NCBI GenBank assembly: GCA_937886445.1
Contig: CALGBY010000132.1
Coordinates: forward strand, 1 to 15,008
Direction: 5' to 3'
Length of the DNA stretch: 15,008 nucleotides
Source of the DNA: an uncultured Clostridia bacterium
Lineage (GTDB): Bacteria > Bacillota > Clostridia > Christensenellales > Aristaeellaceae
Shown here: positions 1-6,905 of the stretch, one piece after another
Layout of the letters: each line of letters begins with the position of its first letter
Position numbering within the stretch: the stretch's first letter is position 1
The notes under the pieces: model-generated
What the model was told of the DNA's origin: nothing
Databases searched by the model: none
The model's input: only the letters and a program-made list of their open reading frames with translations
Translations under genes and position numbers: made by a program

Positions 1-50
1 TGACGGAAAAGATGCTGAAAATGCATCGTTTTGAATTTAGAAACACACCC
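1..50. repeat. Imperfect terminal inverted repeat, left copy (probable IS end)
   Basis: The first 50 bases and the reverse complement of the last 50 bases of the window align over their whole length. The outer 30 bases match without a gap at about 21 positions and the inner 20 match with one shifted base. Shared blocks are GACGGAAAA, TGCT, TGAAA, TTTAGA and the tip ACACACCC. In this copy the tip points into the window, as the right end of an element lying to the left would. A 50-bp imperfect match is what the left and right ends of one insertion sequence look like. No transposase is present in the window and I cannot name the IS family. Confidence 0.6.
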
Positions 51-76
51 TAGTCGTACCCTCATCCGGTGTATAA

Positions 77-286
77 TTATCGTCTATGGAAAATCCCCTG
101 CCGCCGAAGCACCACACCGGGAAGCAGGGCAGCTTTTCGCCCTATTAACGAAGACCTGCGGTGCTGTTCTCCATTTGCATATTCTTCCGCCTTTGGAGCA
201 ATGATCTTTTCAACTGCAGAGCTTGCCGCATCACGAATACCTTTGCTGATGCCATCATTTACGGAATCGAATTCTTAAAAACTCAT
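77..286 (-). pseudogene. Remnant of a small unknown protein with an early stop codon
   Basis: On the minus strand a good ribosome site (GGAGG, then TAAAAGG) precedes ATG at 286. The reading frame is MSF, then a TAA stop at codon 4 (275-277), then a protein-like run EFDSVNDGISKGIRDAASSA followed by VEKIIAPKAEEYANGE. The frame continues with less convincing sequence to a stop at 77-79. The combination of ribosome site, start and a helical amphipathic run directly after the stop argues for a once-functional gene killed by a nonsense change. Its downstream end was probably cut by the rearrangement that brought the neighbouring IS end. I do not recognise the family. It could also be read through if the stop is a sequencing error. 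Confidence 0.45.
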
Positions 287-475
287 CCTTTTACCTCCGA
301 TCAAGCGCCGTCATCACATTGCATATCTCACGAACAGGATAATTTATTATACACCGGGAACACACATTTGTCATGAACAAAATAGCACAAATAACAGCCA
401 CATACTGAAAACTTGTGAAAACCATTCCATCACAGCAGCTTCCGTCCGGATCATGACAGCGTATATGCGCGCAGG

Positions 476-505
476 TTGACAGAAGCGACCGGAAATTGCT
501 ATAAT
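476..505 (+). promoter_or_regulatory. Sigma-70/SigA-type promoter for the deaminase operon
   Basis: TTGACA (476-481) and TATAAT (500-505) are both perfect consensus hexamers, separated by 18 bases. Transcription would start near 512, giving a leader of about 110 bases before the deaminase start at 622. The leader contains two short hairpins: CCCGT/ACGGG around 540-556, and GCCGG/CCGGC just before the ribosome site. No larger regulatory fold was recognised. Positions 287-475 upstream show no gene that I can support. Confidence 0.75.
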
Positions 506-621
506 ATAAAAACACCGAAGGCGCATTTTCATATCGCCCCCGTCGTGGGAAAACGGGAAAATTTTGCGGCATCTCGTTTGGAAGGTGACCATGCCGGTGC
601 CGTTCCGGCAAGGCGGATATT

Positions 622-1260
622 ATGAACAGCAGGAAGTCAAAAACAGCGATCATCATTCTGTCGGTTCTTTTGGTACTGGCCATTGCCTGCACCGCTTTTC
701 TTCTTTTCAGGCTGAAGGCGGCACAGGAGGACGGCGCGATCCAAAAGCAGTGGCACAGCGCGGCTGTCAGCCCGGCGAAGGCGCAGGAGGACGGCGTTTA
801 CAACGATGAGTACATGCGCATGGCCATTGACAACGCCATTCACAACGAGGGCATCGGCGGCCCGGTGGGCGCGGTGATCACGAAAAAGAACGGCGAACTG
901 GTAGTATCCACCAGCAACCATAACCGCTCCGGCAGTTCCATGCTGCATGGCGAGGTGTGCGCGATCTACGAGGCACAGATGACGCTGGGCACCAAGGACC
1001 TTTCGGACTGCGTTCTTTATACCAGCGCGGAGCCCTGCCTGATGTGCGCCGCGTCCATCGCCAACGCGAAGCTCTCAAAGGTGTACTACGCGGCGGATTT
1101 CGCCGGCTCCGCTTCCTACGGGTTTGACGACGAGGGCTTCTACAACAGGATCCTCAGCGGCGATACCCTTACGGAATGGGTGCATGTGGAAGAGCCGAAC
1201 TGGGAAGAACCCTTCTCCGCCTGGTATCAGAGAAAGCAGAATAACGGTGCCGGCAAGTAA
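622..1260 (+). CDS. Membrane-anchored CMP/dCMP-guanine deaminase family protein
   Basis: This 212-residue protein begins with a short positive stretch and a single hydrophobic helix (about residues 8-29), followed by a linker with two AQEDG copies and then a zinc-dependent deaminase domain (about 45-190). The zinc motifs are visible: HGEVCAI (His109, catalytic Glu111) and PCLMC (Cys139, Cys142). The spacing and the downstream VYYAAD segment resemble guanine deaminase GuaD or tRNA adenosine deaminase TadA more than cytidine deaminases. The usual HAE is HGE here, which keeps the ligand and the proton shuttle. Positive residues before the helix predict an outside catalytic domain, which is unusual because this family is normally cytosolic. 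There is no clear lipobox. The start is supported by AAGGCGG just upstream. The substrate is not predictable; a guanine/pterin or nucleoside base is plausible. It is the first gene of a three-gene unit. Confidence 0.8.
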   Translation: MNSRKSKTAIIILSVLLVLAIACTAFLLFRLKAAQEDGAIQKQWHSAAVSPAKAQEDGVYNDEYMRMAIDNAIHNEGIGGPVGAVITKKNGELVVSTSNHNRSGSSMLHGEVCAIYEAQMTLGTKDLSDCVLYTSAEPCLMCAASIANAKLSKVYYAADFAGSASYGFDDEGFYNRILSGDTLTEWVHVEEPNWEEPFSAWYQRKQNNGAGK

Positions 1261-1353
1261 GGCGGCACGATAGGCTGAATGAAGGGAATATACGGAAATT
1301 TCCTGATGAAGGAAGTACCGTTCACACTCGGGGCGGAATGACGGAGGACAATT

Positions 1354-2508
1354 ATGCGCAAATACGGTCTGTTTCTTTACCGGCGGCTTTTGCCGTCTCT
1401 GCTGGCTGTGCTTATTTTTGCGGGCTGCCTGTACGCCCTCGCGGAGGGAAACGCTCCTTCGGTCACCTTTGAGGCGATGGAAGACAGCGAATTCGGCGCC
1501 GTATATATCGGCTGCACGATCGAAGAATTCTGTTCGGCGGGCTTTGTGCCGGGAGACAGCTGCGATGTGGAGCTCAGCAACGGTTTCCGGCTGGAGGATG
1601 TGCCCGTATATGACGGATATAACACCCTGACGGGCGAGCCGCTGATCGTGCTGTATCCCGGCTATCCCCATCCGGCTTTTACGTACGCCACCACCGGGAA
1701 TATGTGGGACTGTGCCGGTGTACAGGCCGGGGACACCGTGACGGTCACCCTGCGGGAGAAAGGGAAGTATATCGATATCCAGCAGAGCCTGGCCGCTGTG
1801 TACAGCAATGACCGGAATGCTTTCGCCTCTGATATCGTGTTTTCCAATTTCAGGGAGTTATCCGGCGGAAAGCTCCGCCCCCGTATGTTTTACCGGGGCG
1901 CCAGCCCTGTGGATGACCGGAACCTGCGGGCCGCGTGCACGGACGGACTGATCCGTGAGGCCGGTATCGGCTTTATCCATGACCTGGCCGATACTGAGCA
2001 GAAGGCCGCCGCGTATCCCTTCTTCCCGGGTTCCCGCTTTGAGGAGCTTATGGCGGGCGGCAGCGTTGCCTGTCTGGGACTCACCGCCGCCTACCGGGAG
2101 CCGGTATATGCCTCTTCACTGGCGGATGGGCTGAGGGCTATGATGAGTCAGGATCAGCCGGTCTATATCCATTGCACCGAGGGCAAGGACCGCACCGGCT
2201 TTGTATGCATCCTACTGGAAGCTCTGGCGGGGGCGGATTATGAGGAACTGCTGCGGGATTATATGCTGACCTATGATAATTATTACGGCATGACCGAGGA
2301 AAGCACCCCGGAAAGATATGCCGCCACCGTGCGCGTCCGCTTCCGGGATATGACGGACTGGCTGGCCGGCGTGCCGTCCGGCATCGATCTTTCCGGGCAT
2401 ACCTTTGAGGCACAGGCCGCGGCATATCTGCTGCAGGCCGGCATGACTGAAGAGGAAGTGCTTACGCTCACCTTCTTCCTGACGGGAGAGCAGCCTGCGG
2501 CGTTATGA
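1354..2508 (+). CDS. Exported tyrosine-protein phosphatase (Y_phosphatase3-like)
   Basis: The 384-residue protein starts with a signal sequence (about residues 1-31, ending near LYALAEG). A beta-rich domain of roughly 140 residues follows, which I cannot assign. The C-terminal half is a cysteine phosphatase. The P-loop HCTEGKDRTG carries nucleophile Cys274 and Arg280 of the CX5R signature. An upstream RGASPV segment and the HDLADTEQK segment fit the IphP/Y_phosphatase3 pattern of secreted phosphatases acting on phosphotyrosine or phosphoinositides. The family is known from secreted bacterial phosphatases, some of them host-directed. The ribosome site GGAGG lies 7 bases before the ATG. The gene follows the deaminase by 93 bases with no terminator, so cotranscription is likely. 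The C-terminal helices (about 340-380) are typical of the family. The N-terminal extra domain is the unusual part. Confidence 0.85.
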   Translation: MRKYGLFLYRRLLPSLLAVLIFAGCLYALAEGNAPSVTFEAMEDSEFGAVYIGCTIEEFCSAGFVPGDSCDVELSNGFRLEDVPVYDGYNTLTGEPLIVLYPGYPHPAFTYATTGNMWDCAGVQAGDTVTVTLREKGKYIDIQQSLAAVYSNDRNAFASDIVFSNFRELSGGKLRPRMFYRGASPVDDRNLRAACTDGLIREAGIGFIHDLADTEQKAAAYPFFPGSRFEELMAGGSVACLGLTAAYREPVYASSLADGLRAMMSQDQPVYIHCTEGKDRTGFVCILLEALAGADYEELLRDYMLTYDNYYGMTEESTPERYAATVRVRFRDMTDWLAGVPSGIDLSGHTFEAQAAAYLLQAGMTEEEVLTLTFFLTGEQPAAL

Positions 2509-2551
2509 TACCCAGAACAGTCACTGGCTGTACGGAGGCTCAGCGGCTCTT

Positions 2552-2583
2552 TTTAGCACCCTGCACGGCGGGGCACCGCTAAA
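2552..2583 (+). promoter_or_regulatory. Weak intergenic hairpin between phosphatase and amidase genes
   Basis: TTTAGC (2552-2557) and GCTAAA (2578-2583) are perfect complements enclosing a partly paired GC-rich loop (ACCC opposite GGGG). An alternative stem AGCGG/CCGCT overlaps it. It could be a processing site or a partial terminator that sets the relative level of the third gene. There is no T-run after it, so it is not a classical terminator. Confidence 0.25.
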
Positions 2584-2601
2584 TGAAAGGACGGAGTACG
2601 A

Positions 2602-3837
2602 ATGAAGAAAAACACGGCCATTGCCCTCTGCCTGATCACAGCGCTTCTTTTGCCCTGCTTTGCTTTGGCGGAGGAAGATAACTATCTTACGGAAGAGGCA
2701 AAGTCCACCCTCATGACATTGGATCAGGTGGACGCGGACGGCTTTGTTTATCATATGGATTACCTTGCGGATTACCGCTTTGATGAGGCCCTTGCCACAG
2801 GCGCCGTGTGGCCCGACTATGATGCTGCCCTGCACGAACTGCTTTTGCCGGATGCGCCCTTTGACCCGCTCAAGGGGATCAGAGCCGGGGGCTGCAGCGC
2901 CTTCGCGGCCCTTTCTCCGGAGGGGCACGCGCTGATGGGCCGCAATTATGACTGGACCCGCAACGCGAACCTGCTGCTGGTGCTCCACACCGCGCCGGAG
3001 GGCGGATATGCCTCTGTGGGCATGTGCGATCTGGGCTTTTTCGGCTTTACAAAGGCTGCGGGCATCCCACGGCAGAACAGGCCGCTTCTGCTGTACGCGC
3101 CCTATGTGACGGTGGACGGCATGAATGAGAAGGGCTTTGCCTGCACGGTGCTGGTGCTGGAGGAGGAGGGCATGAAGCAGGAGCGCGGAAACACCGTTCT
3201 TCCCTCCGGCTTCGCGGTGCGCTATATGCTGGATCATGCCGCCACGGTGGAGGAGGCCATCACGCTGCTGGGCGGCATGGATATGCGCTCCGTATTCTAT
3301 ATGGATGGATCGGCGGATCACCGGCACGGCGGAAGCTTTCACTGGCTGGTGACCGACGCTTCCGGTGACCGTGCGGTGATCGAATATGTGGACGGGGAAA
3401 TGAAGGTCAATCGCCAACCTCTGAAGGTAAGCTATCATCCCGCTGATAATACCTTCACGCTGGCCCCCGCGCAGGAGGATAAGGAATACCTGGCTGTAAC
3501 GAATTTCTATGTTTCGGACGGCATTGAGAATACCCGGGGCATGGGATACTGGCGCTATGAAACGCTGTGCTCTCTGCTGGATGAAAACGCTCATCCCGAT
3601 GCCGGCCTTGCCATGGAATACATGCGAGCCGTGCGTTTCCTCCTGAATGACAATGAGGTGCGGGCGCGGATGACGCTGAAGGGAATGGACCCGGATGACC
3701 TTGACCACTGGCGTTGGATCACCTCCTGGAGCACGGTATACGATACCGCTACGCTCACCGTGTCCCTGTGCGCCGAGGAAAATTATGACGCCGTTTACAC
3801 CTTCTCCGTATTTGACGGAAAAGCCGATCGACAATAA
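2602..3837 (+). CDS. Exported linear amide C-N hydrolase (choloylglycine hydrolase / penicillin V acylase family)
   Basis: The 411-residue protein has a clear signal peptide (residues 1-23, cut after CFALA). The Ntn-hydrolase nucleophile appears to be Cys98 in AGGCSAFA. Arg114 and Asp117 lie in GRNYDW at +16 and +19 from the cysteine, the same spacing as Cys/Arg/Asp in bile salt hydrolases and penicillin V acylase. Later family marks include NEKGFA, Asn301 in VTNFY and Arg318 in WRYE. Unlike bile salt hydrolases, where Cys follows the initiator Met, this cysteine sits behind a ~75-residue stretch that must be removed by self-cleavage after Gly97, as in the acid ceramidase and acyl-transferase branches. 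Substrates could be conjugated bile acids, N-acyl amides or N-acyl homoserine lactones; the sequence does not decide. It is the third gene of the unit, with ribosome site GGACGGAG and a terminator downstream. Confidence 0.85.
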   Translation: MKKNTAIALCLITALLLPCFALAEEDNYLTEEAKSTLMTLDQVDADGFVYHMDYLADYRFDEALATGAVWPDYDAALHELLLPDAPFDPLKGIRAGGCSAFAALSPEGHALMGRNYDWTRNANLLLVLHTAPEGGYASVGMCDLGFFGFTKAAGIPRQNRPLLLYAPYVTVDGMNEKGFACTVLVLEEEGMKQERGNTVLPSGFAVRYMLDHAATVEEAITLLGGMDMRSVFYMDGSADHRHGGSFHWLVTDASGDRAVIEYVDGEMKVNRQPLKVSYHPADNTFTLAPAQEDKEYLAVTNFYVSDGIENTRGMGYWRYETLCSLLDENAHPDAGLAMEYMRAVRFLLNDNEVRARMTLKGMDPDDLDHWRWITSWSTVYDTATLTVSLCAEENYDAVYTFSVFDGKADRQ

Positions 3838-3917
3838 GAACGTTGCTGATGCCCGAATGAGATCCGTCTCCGGGGCCGATCAGGCTCCGGGCCGCTGGAT
3901 GAAGCCCCCAAACAGCA

Positions 3918-3963
3918 AAAAAGTGGGTGAAAAGCCGCGAAAACGGCATATCACTCACTTTTT
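3918..3963 (+). terminator. Strong bidirectional-type intrinsic terminator
   Basis: AAAAAGTGGGTGA (3918-3930) pairs with TCACTCACTTTTT (3951-3963) over 13 positions with a single G-U type exception. An inner stem GCCG/CGGC (3934-3937 and 3944-3947) closes a CGAAAA loop. The A-run before and the T-run after the stem would let it work in both directions. It closes the deaminase-phosphatase-amidase unit about 80 bases after the last stop codon. Confidence 0.85.
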
Positions 3964-4009
3964 GTTTGGCAAACGGCAGTAATGCCGCGCTGTATTACCT
4001 GTTTTCTAA

Positions 4010-4309
4010 CGCATCCATCCTGTTGTTACGGCAACCGAATATCATGTTGATCATCCCATACTTGATGCGAAAGTGCTAGTAGGCAATAATGGCGCTTATG
4101 GTCTGCCGGATTATGCTCATTCTTATGATTCGATATATATCAAAGAGAATCCTGATGGTTCATTCCGAAAAATGCGTCTATATGACCCAAAGGATGGACG
4201 TGTTACAATAGAAATTGCTTACCATGCCGAACCTAACCTAACAAGTGATGGTCAAAATCTGAGTATAGCTTTTTTGAAAACACTAGAGATTTCAAAAAGA
4301 ATTATCTGA
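4010..4309 (+). pseudogene. Fragment of an unrecognised protein (possible phage or toxin C-terminus)
   Basis: The frame is open from 4010 to a stop at 4307-4309 (about 99 codons) with no credible ATG and no ribosome site. The only early start is GTG at 4073, and protein-like sequence already precedes it (VDHPILDAK). The run continues LVGNNGAYGLPDYAHSYDSI, then residues such as FRKMRLYDPKDGR and AYHAEPNLTSDG. The RLYD...DGR and YH.EPN...G layout is reminiscent of C-terminal parts of phage head-associated or polymorphic-toxin proteins, but I cannot name a family. The region is more A/T-rich than the upstream operon. It lies between a terminator and a broken phage-type HNH gene, which suggests that both are leftovers of one mobile element. 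It could instead be a short real gene starting at 4073. Confidence 0.4.
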
Positions 4310-4437
4310 AATGGATCAGGAAAAAGCGGTTGCCATCTGATGAATAATGATTTCATTATATTCGGTTTTGCTCTTTCTGTTTTCTGATTCTGCATGTTTC
4401 TCTGTAGTTCTTGCCACAGTTTACGGTTGCAACTGGT

Positions 4438-4778
4438 TTACAGACCACTACCGGTCTTTCTATCATGGCAGTCTTTACACAGGGACTGCCAGTTCTTTTG
4501 CCCCAAAATAAAGTTGCATCTCCCCTGTGCGGCACGATATGCTCCACCATCGTCGCCGGGGTCAACCTGCCTCCTCGCATACACTCCGCACACAACGGAT
4601 GCTGCTCCAGAAACGCCTTTCTTGCTTTCCGCCACTTTGCGTTATAGCCTCTTGCGTCCGCACTGTCGCGTACTCGATCCGTGCTGTACATCATATGATC
4701 TTTGCAAAATACCTGTCCTGTTTCAAAAAATCCTGGGCATCCTGGGTATCGGCATGGTCGTCTCGGTAAATGGGGCAT
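4438..4778 (-). pseudogene. Phage-type HNH endonuclease, broken by a one-base deletion
   Basis: The minus-strand ATG at 4778 follows an AAAGGAGG ribosome site. The product begins MPHLPRRPCRYPGC and shows the small phage HNH pattern: GYNAKWRKARKAFLEQHP, the zinc pair CAEC, then VEHIVPHRGD. The reading frame then breaks at TTTTGGGGC (4500-4508 on the minus strand). One frame lower, the expected ending QKNWQSLCKDCHDRKTGSGL appears immediately and stops at 4438-4440. Restoring one base gives a protein of about 113 residues, the normal length for HNH proteins encoded beside phage terminases, where they help genome packaging. The break lies in a short G run, so a sequencing error is possible. The much longer open frame that overlaps the next gene is not real. 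Confidence 0.75.
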
Positions 4779-4965
4779 GATTCCTCCTTTCGTAATCATA
4801 AAAGCACCGTATTCCGTTGTGATGCTCATATGGATATGAAATATTTTCCGCCTGTCACATATGCGCTGCGAAAAGCGTTTACATGATGGAGGAATGAGTG
4901 ACTTTCTGGGGAGCGGAATCCACGCTTCATAAATGTAACAAATGAGTCCGGCGGGGTGGAAAGCC
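4779..4965. other. Interval with no recognised gene
   Basis: Between the HNH remnant and the promoter of the DUF6273 gene I see only short frames. An ATG with a ribosome-site-like GGAGG at 4893-4899 opens a frame of only about 12 codons. A minus-strand extension of the HNH frame (MSITTEYGAFMITKGG) is in frame upstream of the ATG at 4778, but it runs through the ribosome site and is probably not translated. Confidence 0.4.
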
Positions 4966-4994
4966 TTGAATGGATGCGCGGAAAATGGTATATT
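4966..4994 (+). promoter_or_regulatory. Promoter for the DUF6273 gene
   Basis: TTGAAT (4966-4971) and TATATT (4989-4994) are separated by 17 bases. Transcription from about 5001 gives a leader of about 95 bases before the GTG start at 5097. No regulatory fold was recognised in the leader. Confidence 0.55.
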
Positions 4995-5096
4995 TGTATA
5001 GAAATAATGATATGACCCTCGCGGAGTGTGTCTGCACCGGTTGATCGGGTCCCTCCGCACCTTCAATCTGAACTGACCGACCTTTGGAGGTATCCT

Positions 5097-5924
5097 GTGA
5101 AAAAACACGTTCTTTTCAACATTCTCATCCTTTCTCTTTTTTGCTCTCTCGCTGTTTTCTCCGCAGTTATGGCAGAGGATACCGAAAATGATTTTCGGAC
5201 TGTTGGCAGTTTCGTCACTTTCGGCACCTATCCGCAAACCGTTGAGGGCACTGACAATACCTCCATCGAGTGGCTGGTGTTGGATTATGACGCTGAAAAC
5301 AACAGGGCGCTTCTCATCAGCCGCTACGGGCTGGATGGTCAAAGGTATAACGACGATTGGTCGGATGAAGTGCATGTTGTAACATGGGAGACCTGCACGC
5401 TTCGCACATGGCTGAATAATACCTTCCTGAATAAAGCCTTCAGCAAGGAAGAGCAGAAAGCGATTGTGCTGAGTGATGTGGATAACAGCAATGGACAAAA
5501 CTTTGATTGGACGATGGTTGGTGGAAAAGCAACTTTCGGTGGCAATAACACGCAGGATAAGATATTTCTGCTGAGCTATGCAGAGGCGAACAAGTATTTC
5601 AAACTAGCATGGGAACATCAATTAGAACGGGAAGAATTAATGTTTCAAGTAGAATGGGTAGAACACAATAACACCCAATCCCGTGTAGCGCCAACAGCAT
5701 ACGCTTGTGCGCAGGGTTCATTCACCAGTGAGTTTTACAACACGGAAGACGGGTTGGCGTCGGGATGGTGGTGGCTCCGCTCGCCCGGCAGTTATCAGTT
5801 CTACGCCGCGCGCGTGGATGACAATGGATCCCTGTACGACTACGATACCAAATACGACGGTATCTTGGTCCGCCCCGCTTTCTGGCTGGATCTGTCGGGT
5901 ATAAGTTCCCGATTGGCGGAATAA
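5097..5924 (+). CDS. Exported DUF6273-domain protein
   Basis: The start is the GTG at 5097, 6 bases after GGAGG (5086-5090); the frame is open further upstream but has no ribosome site there. The 275-residue product has a signal peptide (about residues 1-26, ending FSAVMA). One long DUF6273 domain follows. Its typical signatures are seen: VTFGTYPQT near the start, WLVLDYD, TWLNNTFLNKAF, IFLLSYAEA, GWWWLRSPG and the closing VRPAFWLDL. DUF6273 is a domain of unknown function common in exported Clostridia proteins. Its Trp-rich end resembles the C-type-lectin/formylglycine-enzyme-like folds that present variable ligand-binding surfaces. No catalytic residues can be pointed to. The next gene starts 33-36 bases later in the same direction, so the two are probably cotranscribed. 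Confidence 0.85.
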   Translation: MKKHVLFNILILSLFCSLAVFSAVMAEDTENDFRTVGSFVTFGTYPQTVEGTDNTSIEWLVLDYDAENNRALLISRYGLDGQRYNDDWSDEVHVVTWETCTLRTWLNNTFLNKAFSKEEQKAIVLSDVDNSNGQNFDWTMVGGKATFGGNNTQDKIFLLSYAEANKYFKLAWEHQLEREELMFQVEWVEHNNTQSRVAPTAYACAQGSFTSEFYNTEDGLASGWWWLRSPGSYQFYAARVDDNGSLYDYDTKYDGILVRPAFWLDLSGISSRLAE

Positions 5925-5960
5925 TATACAGATAACTGAAATGAAACGGAGGAAATGATG

Positions 5961-6905
5961 ATGAAGAAATGCCGGAATTGGCTTTGCCTGCTGGCGGCGC
6001 TGATGCTCTGCCTGCCCGCCTTCTGCTTGGGGGAGGAGGCGGTCCCCGCCATGAAGGAATACGGGAATGAGGTATTTACCCTTTCCTATCCGGAGGAACT
6101 GAGGCTGCTGGAATTTGCGGATTCCATCAGCATGTTGAAGGAAGATGGCAGTCTGCTGTTTATCGTCAACTGGTATGACTGGGGAACTCCTGTCCGCATT
6201 CACGATTTACAGAATGGCGGTTTTATGAATTATATGGTATCGAACATTACACCCACAGCGAAAGGTTTTGCTGATGAGGGGTATGTGACCCTGGGCAGAA
6301 TCGAGTACGCGGCAGGCAGCGGTCGGGTGCTGGATGGTGTTTTCAGCTGCTGGTTCGGCGGCGCGGGGAACTATATCATCTATAGCTATGCCTACGGCGA
6401 GGACGGCATCGCGGCGGCGGAAGAGATCCTTCCCATGCTGGTGCCCGCTCACCCGCAGGTGAATGAGGCGTACGGGGAGAAAGGATATCTCCTCTACACC
6501 TGTGATGATTTTTCGGTTCCTTATCCGGAAACATGGACGGTGATGGACGGGGCGGAGGAAGACATGTACTTCCTGGCGGAGGACGGGCATCTGTTCCAGA
6601 TCACCTGGCTGTGTTTTCCGGAGGAGCCGGGGGTGAGCGCGGAGAATTTGCTTGCCAATGGTGCGATCGAGCGTATGGCGGAATCCATGTTGCAGCAATA
6701 TCCGGACGCGGTATACATCAATACCGGGGAGATCCGCTCCATCGGCGGGGAGGATTATGTTTATATGTCCCTAAAGCATCCGGACACGAATAGCCATCAG
6801 TACATCATCGTGAAAGGGCATTACCTTCTTATGTATGCGGCCTGTTCGGATGAATGCAATGCCAACGCGGAATATATCATTTCCCATCTGGAACTGAAGG
6901 AATAA
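5961..6905 (+). CDS. Exported protein with two copies of a PsbP/DUF1795-like unit
   Basis: Three ATGs stand in a row (5955, 5958, 5961) after GGAGG (5948-5952). The third has the best spacing and gives a standard MKKCRNW signal peptide ending near AFCLGEE, for a product of about 314 residues. The mature part shows two related halves. Each starts with a strand-turn motif in which a Tyr-Pro pair is followed by Glu and a Trp/Leu-rich strand (LSYPEELRLLEF near residue 42; VPYPETWTVMD near 190), then an acidic turn and a strand containing the word FIVNWYDW or FQITWLCF. This is the layout of small alpha/beta PsbP/MOG1-like (DUF1795-type) domains that bind partners at the cell surface. No enzyme residues are visible. 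It follows the DUF6273 gene closely; a common surface role is inference. Confidence 0.7.
   Translation: MKKCRNWLCLLAALMLCLPAFCLGEEAVPAMKEYGNEVFTLSYPEELRLLEFADSISMLKEDGSLLFIVNWYDWGTPVRIHDLQNGGFMNYMVSNITPTAKGFADEGYVTLGRIEYAAGSGRVLDGVFSCWFGGAGNYIIYSYAYGEDGIAAAEEILPMLVPAHPQVNEAYGEKGYLLYTCDDFSVPYPETWTVMDGAEEDMYFLAEDGHLFQITWLCFPEEPGVSAENLLANGAIERMAESMLQQYPDAVYINTGEIRSIGGEDYVYMSLKHPDTNSHQYIIVKGHYLLMYAACSDECNANAEYIISHLELKE

Noticed and set aside
2521..3834. Minus-strand open frame of 437 codons
   Set aside because: It is antisense to the Ntn amidase gene, whose signal peptide, catalytic residues and ribosome site are clear.
5028..5096. Upstream extension of the DUF6273 frame
   Set aside because: It adds 23 residues before a perfect signal peptide and lacks a ribosome site, whereas GTG 5097 has GGAGG at the right distance.
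4356..5498. Long minus-strand open frame (380 codons) ending in HNH-like sequence
   Set aside because: Only its HNH part is real. Its first two thirds lie antisense to the DUF6273 gene and to non-coding DNA, and its last part is the wrong frame after the one-base deletion.
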